From Hyphococcus sp. (GTDB taxonomy: Bacteria > Pseudomonadota > Alphaproteobacteria > Caulobacterales > Parvularculaceae), in NCBI GenBank assembly GCA_021776345.1, contig JAJFGC010000286.1:1-51908 (forward strand): a stretch of DNA of 51,908 bases, given 5' to 3'. The notes beneath the pieces were generated by a model. That model was not told where the DNA came from, searched no databases, and was given only the letters and a program-made list of their open reading frames with translations. The position numbers and the translations under genes were made by a program. Of this stretch, positions 1 to 9,991 are shown piece by piece. The stretch's first letter is position 1. Each line of letters begins with the position of its first letter.

Positions 1-786
1 ATCATCGGCATAGATGAGCAATCCCGGCTGACCATTTAGCTGTGCTGACACGGCTTCAATGCTTGTGCTTTGCTCAACGCCTTTGCGCGCGATGCCAATA
101 TAAAAGCGTGCAATTTTTTCAGGCCCTACAATCGGGTTTAACGCGGCGATCCGCACGCCGCCGCCGTCGGAATAAGCAACTGCGTCTTCGGTCAAAAGCG
201 CCTGCAATCGATCTGCGTCGCCGCTTGCCGCCGCCTCCATAAACCGTTGGAGAAGTTCCTGATGCTGATCCGCCGCGGGCGGCGGTGCTTGTCGTTTCTT
301 GCGCACTGCCTTGCGCGCTCGCGCGGCAAGCTGCCGACAAGCCGCTTCGCTTTTACCAAGGACAACGGCAACGTCCGCAAAAGGCGTGTCGAAAACATCA
401 TGCAGGAGAAACGCTGCGCGCTCGGGACCGGACAGTCGTTCGAGCGTTAACAGCAGTGCAAAGGAAAGATCATCGGCCATTTCCAGCGCCGTTTCCGGCG
501 ACAGGGCATCGGCGTCCGGCGCTGGCTCTGGCAACCAGGGGCCAACATAGATTTCTCGCTTCGCGCGCGCCGATTTCATCCGGTCGAGACACAGACGCGT
601 CGCCATGGTCACCAGAAACGCCGCCTCGGACCGGATAGTTGAACGCTCTGAAGACATGTATTTAAGATAAACATCCTGCAACACGTCTTCAGCATCCGTC
701 ATCGAGCCGAGCATCCGGTAGGCAAGCCCCATCAGCCGCCCTCGGTAAGGAGCGATTGGATCCTCAGACTGGTGAGGTCGTGTCAT
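1..786 (-). CDS. ECF41-type RNA polymerase sigma factor (SigJ-like, SnoaL-like C-terminal extension), 3' end truncated by window start
   Basis: Manual translation of the minus strand from ATG at 786 is open for 262 codons to position 1 (MTRPHQSEDPIAPYRGRLMGLAYRMLGSMTDAEDVLQDVYLKY...PWLPEPAPDADALSPETALEMADDLSFALLLTLERLSGPERAAFLLHDVF...). It has sigma region 2 and 4 features, the WLPEP linker motif and a C-terminal DGGG motif typical of ECF41. It is absent from the ORF track because it runs off the edge. Confidence 0.92.
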   Translation of the reverse strand, partial: MTRPHQSEDPIAPYRGRLMGLAYRMLGSMTDAEDVLQDVYLKYMSSERSTIRSEAAFLVTMATRLCLDRMKSARAKREIYVGPWLPEPAPDADALSPETALEMADDLSFALLLTLERLSGPERAAFLLHDVFDTPFADVAVVLGKSEAACRQLAARARKAVRKKRQAPPPAADQHQELLQRFMEAAASGDADRLQALLTEDAVAYSDGGGVRIAALNPIVGPEKIARFYIGIARKGVEQSTSIEAVSAQLNGQPGLLIYADD

Positions 787-1328
787 GCCGCCTCTTTTAC
801 GACATTAATGGCGGCGTCGTCGATACTGACCCGCTGGCAAGTCCTGGCAAAGCCGAGCCCCGCTTTTACCATAGGAAAGACGCGTCCGATCTGTACGGCC
901 AGCGTCAGATCGATCACCGCAGCCTCGCCCCACTGCGTCTGCACTGCTTCGCGCACTTCATCGTCAGAAGAAGAGCGCCTGACCACTGAATCGGCGAATT
1001 GAAAACCCAAGACGGTCTCTTCACTCATGGCGGTGCGATCGCGTTCCAACACAGCAATAATCTGGTTGCGGGCCATGCCGGCTTCGCGCGCCATATTGAC
1101 GACAAGCTGAACGCAAGGGCCGCAATCCTCCGCCACAGCGCCAACAATTTTTGCCGCAAAGAGCGCGTCCTTCGGCGCCGCCTCGCAATGTTGCGAAAGC
1201 TCGGTGAGTTTTGCGAATTTAGAAAACGCCGCTGGCGAAACTTTCAGCATATGTCGCATGTAAGACACGTCATAATCATAACGCTCCGAAAATTCAGTTA
1301 GGCCACGCTCGACAAAAAATTTATGCAT
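783..1328 (-). CDS. Carboxymuconolactone decarboxylase (AhpD-like) family protein
   Basis: ORF 783..1385, with likely start at MHKFFVERG (1328). It carries a CGPC redox motif in EDCGPCVQLVVNMAREAG. Its stop overlaps the sigma factor start (ATGA). Confidence 0.8.
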   Translation of the reverse strand: MHKFFVERGLTEFSERYDYDVSYMRHMLKVSPAAFSKFAKLTELSQHCEAAPKDALFAAKIVGAVAEDCGPCVQLVVNMAREAGMARNQIIAVLERDRTAMSEETVLGFQFADSVVRRSSSDDEVREAVQTQWGEAAVIDLTLAVQIGRVFPMVKAGLGFARTCQRVSIDDAAINVVKEAA

Positions 1329-1701
1329 ATTGTTCTCCTCTTGAAGGCAAAGCCGCCCACAGCGAAAGTGCTGCAGGCAGAACAATGCCGGTCCATTCCA
1401 TCAACGGATAATGTGTGTGCCCGCCCAAAAGCCCCGCCACATGGATAAGCCCATGGCCGAACAAAAAGGCCGATCCAGTTAGCGCCGCCGGCCAATAGCG
1501 GGTGCGCCAGGCGCGTGCTGCAAGCCCTGCCCCGGCGACTATAAAGGCTACGCCAATGTCCCAGACAAAATGCGCGTTAAAGGGCCCGGTATCCGAGGCG
1601 CCCGGCGCTGTCAGATACCATTGATTGCCAGCAACCAGCATGAAAGCGCCATTGCCAAGCGCTAAAGCTGCAAGGCCGCCGGCGATCCATCTTTTGACCA
1701 T
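1321..1701 (-). CDS. Small integral membrane protein, about 4 TM
   Basis: 126 aa hydrophobic ORF overlapping the start of the downstream gene. First gene of the putative ECF41 operon. Confidence 0.7.
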   Translation of the reverse strand: MVKRWIAGGLAALALGNGAFMLVAGNQWYLTAPGASDTGPFNAHFVWDIGVAFIVAGAGLAARAWRTRYWPAALTGSAFLFGHGLIHVAGLLGGHTHYPLMEWTGIVLPAALSLWAALPSRGEQYA

Positions 1702-1723
1702 ATCGTTCTTCTGTCATGTGTAA

Positions 1724-1750
1724 GACGAGACAGGAGCGTGGAATGTGACA
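1724..1750 (-). promoter_or_regulatory. Putative ECF41 promoter TGTCACA-N16-CGTC
   Basis: Minus strand reads TGTCACA (1750-1744), 16 nt, CGTC (1727-1724), 23 nt upstream of the ATG at 1701. Confidence 0.75.
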
Positions 1751-1844
1751 GAGGTGGATTTATTTGGCTGAGGCGCCGGTATCGGCGATCCTTAAGTTAA
1801 GGACCTGTTCAAGAATAACCAGGCTCAAACACGCGCCTTCCCTC

Positions 1845-3605
1845 TCAAGCCTCACGTTCAGCCCATGCGGTTAAGGCGCGTACCGTCGATTGCTGCGCCT
1901 GATAAGGGTCAGTGTCATGGCCGCGCCCTTCATAGACCGTCACCGTCATATCAGGCCCGAGAACGCCAAGGCGTTCAAACTCGTCGCGAAGCGCGTTCGC
2001 ATTTGCAACGGGTACTGACCGGTCTTCGGCGCCGAAAAAGGCGTGTGTCTCGGGCAGGTCTTTCGCAAAGTACAATGCTGAAGATGCGATCATGCGGCGT
2101 CGTACATCGGCAAGTGTCTCGCCGTTACTCGGCACGCGGTCAAAAAAGTGATCGTATTTCTGACCGCCCTCCTCGTCGAGAGTCGCCGGCTTACCATCCG
2201 ACATTGCATCGGCGATCAGCTCCGCCCAACTCCATCCGATATAGGGCTGCATGGCCGCAAAATGATCGACCGGTCCGGCAACGCTAAGCACTAGACTGAT
2301 CCGATCATCACGCGCTCCCGCCAGCAACGCAACAGCGCCGCCGCGGCTGTGGCCGTAGATAGCAACGCGTTTCGGATCAGCTTGCGGCGTTACTTCAAGC
2401 GCCGCGCTTAACAGTGCTAATGTCGTGTCGGTGGCGCCGTCCCAGGCGTCGGACGGATCACCCTCAGAGACATATTCCTCTCCGTTCAAAATTAAAGTGT
2501 GCCCCTTCATCGCCGGGATCATGACAATGAAGCCCGATTGATACTCGCCAAGGCCATGAAGGAAGCTGGTGCCTTCAGAAATATCCAGCGGGGTAAAGCT
2601 TGGATTGACGCCGCGCGCCTCAATCACGACCGGCAGAGGACCAACGACGCCTTTTGGCGTAAGCACGGCGCCATAATGGGCGACGCCAGACACATCATGG
2701 CGAATAATCGCGCCGTCATAGGCCGTATGGTCGAGGGCGAGATCGAACCGATGCACGGTTTTTACATTCCGTGCCGAGAGGTCGCGCGATAACCACATTG
2801 AATGCACGTCGGCGATCTCAGACGCCGTCGGCGGCGCAAAAGCACTCGTCAACTTGAATGGCAACACCGCACGATAGCCCACGCCCGGCGCCGGCTCGGT
2901 CAACGCCAGCCGCCGCGCGCCCTCCTGCGCGATCGGGTCCTCAGGATTCAATTCAAGAGCGCGGCCCAACACTTTGCGCGCATCATCCCGACGATCGACA
3001 GGTACAAGCGCATAGCCATAAAGTGCTTCGAGCGCTGGATCGTCCGGATACTTTTCTCTCACTGCCTCCAGGAACAACACCAAGTCCGCCATTCGGGTCG
3101 GATGTCTGGTCAAGTGCTTAAATGCGAATGCGTAAAGATCTTCTGTCGTTAAACTTTCGTCCGCCAGCGCCAGCTCGGCGGCCTCCTGCGGGTGGCGCGC
3201 CATGAATATCTGCGCCGGTGTTAAGTCACCCTCGCCAAGCCGCCTAAACAATTTGCCATCATGAGACCTATCAACATTCGCCAATGTCAGCCCAGCAACA
3301 GCGCCGCTCGCGTCCCGCGTAAAGGTGATCGTGCGATCAGGCCGCCTGTTTGGGATGACAAAAGAAAAAACGTCCTTTTCCGTGCTTAAAAGATGAGGGC
3401 GGCTGCCCCAGAATGGCGGAACGACGGCGAGATATTCATCAACGACCGCGATTTCTGTCACTAGTAACGGGCCCACAGCATAGGCGCCCGCATATTCGTC
3501 AAGAGGCGAGGTTGCCTCGTCAACCAATGTATCATCTTTCGTTACGCATGCCGCCATAAGCACCGCGATCAGGCACACCACCCAATTTCTAAATACCGTT
3601 TTCAT
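1845..3605 (-). CDS. Alpha/beta hydrolase (dienelactone hydrolase / prolyl oligopeptidase type) lipoprotein with TPR-like segment
   Basis: 586 aa; lipobox-like LMAACVTKDD; nucleophile elbow GHSRGG; C-terminal GRGHD. Confidence 0.75.
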   Translation of the reverse strand: MKTVFRNWVVCLIAVLMAACVTKDDTLVDEATSPLDEYAGAYAVGPLLVTEIAVVDEYLAVVPPFWGSRPHLLSTEKDVFSFVIPNRRPDRTITFTRDASGAVAGLTLANVDRSHDGKLFRRLGEGDLTPAQIFMARHPQEAAELALADESLTTEDLYAFAFKHLTRHPTRMADLVLFLEAVREKYPDDPALEALYGYALVPVDRRDDARKVLGRALELNPEDPIAQEGARRLALTEPAPGVGYRAVLPFKLTSAFAPPTASEIADVHSMWLSRDLSARNVKTVHRFDLALDHTAYDGAIIRHDVSGVAHYGAVLTPKGVVGPLPVVIEARGVNPSFTPLDISEGTSFLHGLGEYQSGFIVMIPAMKGHTLILNGEEYVSEGDPSDAWDGATDTTLALLSAALEVTPQADPKRVAIYGHSRGGAVALLAGARDDRISLVLSVAGPVDHFAAMQPYIGWSWAELIADAMSDGKPATLDEEGGQKYDHFFDRVPSNGETLADVRRRMIASSALYFAKDLPETHAFFGAEDRSVPVANANALRDEFERLGVLGPDMTVTVYEGRGHDTDPYQAQQSTVRALTAWAEREA

Positions 3606-3651
3606 GTAATCCTAACCCCTCATTTAATCCCTGCGTGAACCAACGGCATTT

Positions 3652-4293
3652 CTAGGTATTTTTCTTGAGCCAGTTGATCACAGTAATTTCGCCCTCACGC
3701 CAATGGAGAAGCAACAGCTCTCCCGCACGAGCGAGATCACTCGCCTCAATAGCGGCAATAATCTTGGCATGTTGCGCGCAAGCGCCAGCGGGATTCGCGA
3801 TCCCGCGTGCGGCGGCGCCATCGAAACGCCGCGCAAGGGCGCACTGTGTTTCGAGCAGCTTCAACAGACGCGGATTTCCGCAATGCTCAACAAACCCATG
3901 ATGGATTGCCCGGTCTATTTCGTGTGACTTGGCTTTATTCTTCGCGTTCGCGAGACGGTTATTGAGGGCAGATAGCACCGGGGCAGAGGCGATTACCGCC
4001 TCTCCCGACATCCGCAACGCCTGCGCCTCCAATGCGCCGATAATGGGAAACAGCTCGCGCACCATCTCTTCGTTTGCGGTCGTGACGCTGAAGCCTTTAT
4101 GCGGGACCGAGCGCACAAACCCTTCGCCTTCCAGCGCGATCAAGGCTTCGCGCAACGGCGTGCGACTGATGCCCATCCGATGGCTGAGGCCCACTTCATC
4201 CAGACGTTCGTCGCTAGCAAGACTGCCATCACTGATCATGGCCTGAAGCATTGCTTTGGCTTGGTCACGGACACGCATTACCGATATTTGCAT
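3652..4293 (-). CDS. GntR family (FCD-type) transcriptional regulator
   Basis: wHTH MRVRDQAKAMLQAMISDGSLASDERLDEVGLSHRMGISRTPLREALIALEGEGFV followed by a helical FCD-like domain. Start at 4293 or 4278; the ORF-track start at 4416 is probably too long. Confidence 0.85.
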   Translation of the reverse strand: MQISVMRVRDQAKAMLQAMISDGSLASDERLDEVGLSHRMGISRTPLREALIALEGEGFVRSVPHKGFSVTTANEEMVRELFPIIGALEAQALRMSGEAVIASAPVLSALNNRLANAKNKAKSHEIDRAIHHGFVEHCGNPRLLKLLETQCALARRFDGAAARGIANPAGACAQHAKIIAAIEASDLARAGELLLLHWREGEITVINWLKKNT

Positions 4294-4311
4294 ATTGTAT
4301 ACAATATGCAA
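4288..4311. promoter_or_regulatory. 24-bp perfect palindrome TTGCATATTGTATACAATATGCAA, likely GntR operator
   Basis: Perfect inverted repeat with a TTGTATACAA core, overlapping or abutting the start of the GntR gene. Confidence 0.75.
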
Positions 4312-4473
4312 TACAAAAAGACTGTCAATAGCTTGCCCTGACAGTGGTTGTCTCTCAATTGCTGCCCCACCGAAACCTCGACAAGGCGCCCTGGCGGGAC
4401 AAAGCTGAGATTGCATACGCCTGAAAATCTCAAATTATTGGTGGCGCAGTATTCGCCCCATGCCGGCCAGCGC

Positions 4474-4998
4474 CTAGTCGCGATGCAGGATTAAGATTTC
4501 GTTGCCCTCATACTGCGTACGGGCGGTTTCGCTAAAGCCGCATTTTTCCGCGACGCGAATAGAAGCTATATGCGGCGGATCAATAATGCAGGACATGCGC
4601 GCGCCGTCGAAAAAATCGTCGCCCCACCGCACCGCCTCAAGCGCGGCTTCCGTTGCATAGCCCTTACCGTGCGATGCGGTTGCAAATACCCAGCCGATTT
4701 CCGGTTCACCCTGAAGCGACGGCGTGATGTCGCGTCTGAAATCGACAAAGCCAACCTCGCCTAATGGCGCGCCGCTGGCCTTTTCCTCTACCATCCAGTA
4801 GCCATAACCCATAATTTGCCAATGACCGACGATGCGCAGAAATGTCGTCCAAGCCTCTTCTTCGGCTTTCGGTTTTCCGCCGATGTAACGCGTAACTTCG
4901 GCATCGGCCCACATATCGCGGAGAAATGGCCAGTCGTTTGCGGTGATCGCACGCAACCGCAACCGCCCGGTTTCAAGCACTGGTACGATATCTGACAT
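4474..4998 (-). CDS. GNAT family N-acetyltransferase (RimJ/RimL type)
   Basis: MSDIVPVLETGRLRLRAITANDWPFLRDMWADAEVTRYIGGKP...GEPEIGWVFATASHGKGYATEAALEAVRWG; typical RimJ/L motifs. Confidence 0.88.
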   Translation of the reverse strand: MSDIVPVLETGRLRLRAITANDWPFLRDMWADAEVTRYIGGKPKAEEEAWTTFLRIVGHWQIMGYGYWMVEEKASGAPLGEVGFVDFRRDITPSLQGEPEIGWVFATASHGKGYATEAALEAVRWGDDFFDGARMSCIIDPPHIASIRVAEKCGFSETARTQYEGNEILILHRD

Positions 4999-4999
4999 C

Positions 5000-6757
5000 T
5001 TACTTTCTCTGTTCTTTGGTTTCAGTGATATATTCATCGATTTGTGCACGCAGTATCTCCAACGGCATGCCGCCATTCACCAAAATTGCATCATGGAATG
5101 CGCGAATGTCGAAATCATCGCCCAGCTCTGTTTCCGCCTTGGCGCGCAACTCCCAGATGGTGAGCTCGCCCATCTTGTAGGCGAGCGCCTGCGCCGGCCA
5201 GGCGATATAGCGATCAACTTCCGTGTTAACGTTATGAAGAGAAAGCGCCGTGTTCGAGGCGAGATAGTCAATCGCCTCTTCGCGCGTCCAGCCTTTTGCG
5301 TGCAGCCCGGTATCGATTACCAGGCGGCAGGCTCGCCACATCTCCCAGGTCAACCGGCCGAAATGATCATAAGGCGTTTGATAAATCCCCATTTCGACGC
5401 CGAGCTTTTCTGCATATAGCCCCCACCCCTCGCCAAAAGCGTGTGGGTAGAAATCCTTGCGGAAAGCCGGAGCATTTTCAATTTCGAGCGACAAGGCGCT
5501 TTGCAAGTGATGACCCGGCACCGCTTCATGCAGCGCCATCGCCGCAAGCTGATATAGCGGGCGCTGTTCATGATTATAGGTATTGACCCAGAACTGTCCG
5601 CCGCGATCTGAATCCGCCGAGGCGCCGATATAGCGCGCGGTCGTATAATTTGGCGCAATATTGTCGGGCACAGGCTCCACAGAATAGGGCTGACGCGGCA
5701 GCTTGCCGAAATAAGCCGGCAGTCGCCCATCAATATCTTTCGATATCCACGCAGCGCGGTCTAACAGTTCTTGCGGATTGTCCGCATAGAACTGTTTATC
5801 CGTCCGCAAATAATCAAGAAACTCTGCAAAACTGCCTGCAAATCCGGTTTCTTTGATAACCGTCGCCATTTCGGCGCGGATACGCGCGACTTCCTTCAGA
5901 CCAATGCCATGAATCTCTTCCGCCGTGATGTCATCAAGGCTGGTATAAAAGCGTACGCGCGCATTGTAATAAGCCTCTCCGTCGGGAAGATCATAGGCGC
6001 CCAGCGTCTCGCGCGCACCGACTAAATATTCATCCTGCATAAAAATCAGCAACCGCTCAAAGGCCGGAATAACTTGCTCGCCAACAATCTTGCGCCCTTG
6101 ACGTTGCAACGCCCTTTGTCTGCGTTTCGAGATCCGGTCCGGCATTGACTGGAACGGGCCAAAATAAGGGTGATCCTCCGCGCTCTTGGTAACCTGCGCT
6201 TCAAAGGACGGCAGAATTTTTGGCAAAATTTCCTTCGGCTGCGTGAACCCATCGCTAAGACCCTGACGCATATTGGCGATATGCTGATCAATGTAGCCCG
6301 GGAAAAGGCTGAGCCGTTTCAGATAGTCTTCGTAATCTTTCTCGCTTCGAAAGGGCGTCCCGCTGATCGTGTAACCGAAATTGGTGTGAAAGCCGGTATC
6401 GGCAAGAAAAGGGATGCGCCAGCCATCGTACTCGGCCTGCACCACATCATGCTTGAGAATAAACGCCAGCAAATCTGCATTGAGTTTTTCGTCAGCGGTG
6501 AGCTCAATCTTATCGATCCCTTCAAGGCGCGCCGCAAAGGCCGCCGCCTTCTGCGCCCGGCGCTGATGATCAGCCGGCGCCACATCAGGAACCTGATCAT
6601 TAAAATCATAAATCCCCGAGCCGGTCGCTGAAAACGGATTTTCCGTCATTTCGCTTGCCCAATAATCATCGATGAGGGCGGCCAGCTCTTCTGCCGGGGC
6701 GGCCTGAGCGCCTGCGCCACACAAAAGAAACAGCACGGTCAAAAAGATCTTTTTCAT
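5000..6757 (-). CDS. DUF885 family protein (M32-like zinc peptidase fold)
   Basis: Signal peptide MKKIFLTVLFLLCGAGAQA; HEAVPGHHLQ motif; EGWGLYAEKL. Confidence 0.88.
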   Translation of the reverse strand: MKKIFLTVLFLLCGAGAQAAPAEELAALIDDYWASEMTENPFSATGSGIYDFNDQVPDVAPADHQRRAQKAAAFAARLEGIDKIELTADEKLNADLLAFILKHDVVQAEYDGWRIPFLADTGFHTNFGYTISGTPFRSEKDYEDYLKRLSLFPGYIDQHIANMRQGLSDGFTQPKEILPKILPSFEAQVTKSAEDHPYFGPFQSMPDRISKRRQRALQRQGRKIVGEQVIPAFERLLIFMQDEYLVGARETLGAYDLPDGEAYYNARVRFYTSLDDITAEEIHGIGLKEVARIRAEMATVIKETGFAGSFAEFLDYLRTDKQFYADNPQELLDRAAWISKDIDGRLPAYFGKLPRQPYSVEPVPDNIAPNYTTARYIGASADSDRGGQFWVNTYNHEQRPLYQLAAMALHEAVPGHHLQSALSLEIENAPAFRKDFYPHAFGEGWGLYAEKLGVEMGIYQTPYDHFGRLTWEMWRACRLVIDTGLHAKGWTREEAIDYLASNTALSLHNVNTEVDRYIAWPAQALAYKMGELTIWELRAKAETELGDDFDIRAFHDAILVNGGMPLEILRAQIDEYITETKEQRK

Positions 6758-6929
6758 ATTAGTCAAATCCAGCAATCAGCGTCGGTTAAGTTGTGGGAAA
6801 CAATAAGCCATTTGCACACGATCTCAAATCATGCGGCCGTAATATCCTAGCCCCTGAATGACTTGATACTTTATCTCGGCGCCGTTCTGAGACATAGTAA
6901 AGACAAGCATAGAAAAACAAGGGGACGTC

Positions 6930-8456
6930 GTGAGTATTCAATTAGTAGCCGTCAGCGCTTATCTTGCCCTTCTTTCACCAAGCGACACCGCGAATCAAAT
7001 CAAGACTGCCGATCCCTTTGTCGAAGCGCTTAAGGTCGCCATCCAGCAGGCGCAAGACGAAAACTGTTCCGAGGCCATGGCGTCTCTGGTTCCGGCGACC
7101 GAAGATAACCGGTTTAAGAGACTTCCGGCAAATTCTCGAGCGGATATCTATAGCGCCCTTGCCGACTGCTCTTTAAACGAACAAAACTGGAGCGACGCTC
7201 TCCTCTACGTCAATAAGCTGATTGATTTGCGCGGCGAAACCGAAAATTTACTGTGGCATAAACTACATCTGGGCGACCTCGGCGGCAAACCGCTGGATAG
7301 TTTGGAAGCGGCAAAAAAACTGGCTCAACGCGCACAGCAAAGCCTTAACGAGATCGACATCAGAGTAGTATGGCGCATCGCCAACAGTCTTGAGGTTACA
7401 CTTCTCGGCGATAAAAGGCGCGAGTTTGTCGGTGTCTTGTTCGATGCAGGATACACCTCGCCGGATCCGACCGTCGATCTCGACGGACTTCGCATTTTCT
7501 ATGCACGGTTGATGCGCGATGAAGCGATGTCAGCCGGCGCCGCGATCGTGATTCGCGAGATCAAAAACCCTTTAATGCTTGCGCCAATATTTTACGATCG
7601 ACGCTATGACACAGCGCTCAAAAACTTCCGGAACATGCCCAAAGTCGAAGATATTCCATCGATGGTTGAGCAATATGTAAGCAACCGGCGGTCGATTATG
7701 GAAGAAAATCCGGATCGGCTCTCTGCGGCGCTGACATACATACAGGCGCTGAAAATGTCCGGTGACTTTGACGGCGCTTATCGGGCCGCGACTGATGTCG
7801 TCGACATGATGGGCGATGACGCGGTGTCATCACCTTACACCGACTATGCTGAATTTTCGAATTGGGTGTTGAATGAACTCAGTTACCTTTTATACGATGT
7901 CGGCCGGCCAACCGAAGCGCGCCAGACGCTGGAAGCCGCCGCTGCGCTGCAGGAAAATGGCGGCGATAATGTTAGCCAGATCATAAATCTTTCATTGTTA
8001 CTTGTTGGCGAAGGCAAGTTCGACGACGCCCTCCAAACGATCAGTAGTTTGAATTACGATAATGCAAGCTCCTACGGTGTCATGTGGGCCAAATCGACGG
8101 AGGTTTGTGCGCGGGCCCTGTCAATACCAGCTACCGAATTTTCCGAGCAATTGAACTATTTAAGAACTCACAGGGACAAAAATGCTTCTGCATTATCACG
8201 GGCGCTGTTATGCGTGAACAACATTGATGAGGCAGCGGAAGTGTATATAGAACGATTGAACGATCTTGACGAGCGCGACGACGCGCTGAGCGGCTTACAG
8301 ATTGTTATCGATACGCCGAACATGCTTCCCGTCAGCAAAATCCTGCAACAACGGTTCGACATCATTCGCCAACGCGCCGATGTGAAAGCAGCAGCAAATG
8401 ATGTCGGCCGAATACTTCAACTTCCAATATACCCGACAAATTGGGGGGATTTCTGA
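6930..8456 (+). CDS. Hypothetical TPR-like helical repeat protein
   Basis: 508 aa ORF with GTG start preceded by an AGGGG-type SD. Helical, TPR-like repeats. Confidence 0.65.
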   Translation: MSIQLVAVSAYLALLSPSDTANQIKTADPFVEALKVAIQQAQDENCSEAMASLVPATEDNRFKRLPANSRADIYSALADCSLNEQNWSDALLYVNKLIDLRGETENLLWHKLHLGDLGGKPLDSLEAAKKLAQRAQQSLNEIDIRVVWRIANSLEVTLLGDKRREFVGVLFDAGYTSPDPTVDLDGLRIFYARLMRDEAMSAGAAIVIREIKNPLMLAPIFYDRRYDTALKNFRNMPKVEDIPSMVEQYVSNRRSIMEENPDRLSAALTYIQALKMSGDFDGAYRAATDVVDMMGDDAVSSPYTDYAEFSNWVLNELSYLLYDVGRPTEARQTLEAAAALQENGGDNVSQIINLSLLLVGEGKFDDALQTISSLNYDNASSYGVMWAKSTEVCARALSIPATEFSEQLNYLRTHRDKNASALSRALLCVNNIDEAAEVYIERLNDLDERDDALSGLQIVIDTPNMLPVSKILQQRFDIIRQRADVKAAANDVGRILQLPIYPTNWGDF

Positions 8457-8539
8457 AGTTTCGCAAGAATATCCATCGGTGTACAGACTAACTTGGTGCA
8501 GAATTTGCAATATTCCTTGTGGTGCGATAATCATTCCCT

Positions 8540-9982
8540 ATGATAAAAACAAATCTGTTTGACGATTACGACCAAGGAAATGAGTTTTGCGAGATATTCG
8601 GCCCTGCAGCCGCGATAGATGATGCCAGCTTGCTGGCGAAACGTCTTTCTAAATACAAAATACGCACTCTCAATCAACGCAACAGAGCAGCTGAGCGCGA
8701 GCTTCACAATCTTGGCATTACGTTTACGATCTATTCCGACGCAGGCGCGATCGACCGTATCTTGCCGTTTGATCCTATCCCACGGCAGATTACAGCAACC
8801 GACTGGGAAAAGTTGGACGCCGGCTGCAAACAACGCGTTACCGCCCTCAATGCTTTTTTGACAGATATATACAGCAAACAGAAAATTCTGAAGGACGGTA
8901 TCGTCCCCAGCGATCTGGTCCTTAAAAATCAGCATTTCTGCAAGGAGATGATGGACGTCAGTCTCGTCCACAACACCTATACGCATATTAGCGGCGTCGA
9001 TCTCATTCGCGATGAAACTGGCGAATTTCTTGTGTTAGAAGACAATTGCCGGTCGCCCTCCGGCGTTTCCTATGTCATAGAAAACCGACATTTGATGATG
9101 CGGTCTTTTCCGGACTTGATGGAGGGGATGAAAATCCTCCCCGTCTCTGATTATGGAAAACGATTGCGCGGCAAGCTGATGGAAACAGCTCCGCCGGGCA
9201 TTCAAAACCCGCAGGTAGCCCTCCTGACACCAGGCGTTTTTAACGCCGCTTATTTTGAACACATCTTTCTCGCCCGGGAAATGGGCGTACCCCTCGTCGA
9301 AGGGCGCGATCTTATCGTTGATGATCAAGACCGCGTGTTTATGAAGACCATTTCAGGTCTTGTGCGGATCCATGTGCTCTATCGCCGGATCGATGATGAG
9401 TTCCTTGATCCGGAAGTCTTCCGCAAAGATTCCATGCTGGGCGTGCCGGGTGTCATGCGAGCCCTCAAAGGCGGTAAGGTTTCAATCGCCAATGCGGTCG
9501 GCGCCGGCGTCGCCGACGACAAAGCTGTCTACGCCTATATGCCACGCATTATCGACTATTATCTCGGCGAGGAAGCTATTCTCAATAATGTTAAAACCTA
9601 TATCTGCCGCGAAGAGGACGACCTCAATTATGTGCTCGACAATCTAAAGGATCTGGTTGTGAAGCCTGTCGGCGAGTCCGGCGGATACGGTATCGTTGTT
9701 GGGCCGAAGGCAACCAAGGAGGAACTCTCCGCAATCAAAAATGAGCTCAAGAAGAAACCGGACAACTACATTGCTCAGCCGATGATTAACTTATCTGTAT
9801 GCCCTACATTAACACCGAACGGCGTTCGCTCTCGTCATGTTGATTTGCGCCCTTTTGTGTTGACGGGCGAGGACTCCTGGGTCCTGCCAGGAGGCTTGAG
9901 CCGAGTCGCCATGCGCGAGGGCTCGATAATCGTCAACTCCTCTCAAGGGGGCGGCTCAAAAGACACCTGGGTCATGCGGTAA
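8540..9982 (+). CDS. Circularly permuted type 2 ATP-grasp protein (DUF404/DUF407)
   Basis: LDAGCKQRVTALNAFLTDIYSKQKILKDGIVP; VLEDNCRSPSGVSYVIENR; VVKPVGESGGYGIVVGP. Confidence 0.93.
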   Translation: MIKTNLFDDYDQGNEFCEIFGPAAAIDDASLLAKRLSKYKIRTLNQRNRAAERELHNLGITFTIYSDAGAIDRILPFDPIPRQITATDWEKLDAGCKQRVTALNAFLTDIYSKQKILKDGIVPSDLVLKNQHFCKEMMDVSLVHNTYTHISGVDLIRDETGEFLVLEDNCRSPSGVSYVIENRHLMMRSFPDLMEGMKILPVSDYGKRLRGKLMETAPPGIQNPQVALLTPGVFNAAYFEHIFLAREMGVPLVEGRDLIVDDQDRVFMKTISGLVRIHVLYRRIDDEFLDPEVFRKDSMLGVPGVMRALKGGKVSIANAVGAGVADDKAVYAYMPRIIDYYLGEEAILNNVKTYICREEDDLNYVLDNLKDLVVKPVGESGGYGIVVGPKATKEELSAIKNELKKKPDNYIAQPMINLSVCPTLTPNGVRSRHVDLRPFVLTGEDSWVLPGGLSRVAMREGSIIVNSSQGGGSKDTWVMR

Positions 9983-9991
9983 AGGGGCGAG

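Noticed and set aside
1789-1803. Palindrome TCCTTAAGTTAAGGA
   Set aside because: No T-run for a terminator and no clear regulator link; could be chance. Not scored as a finding.
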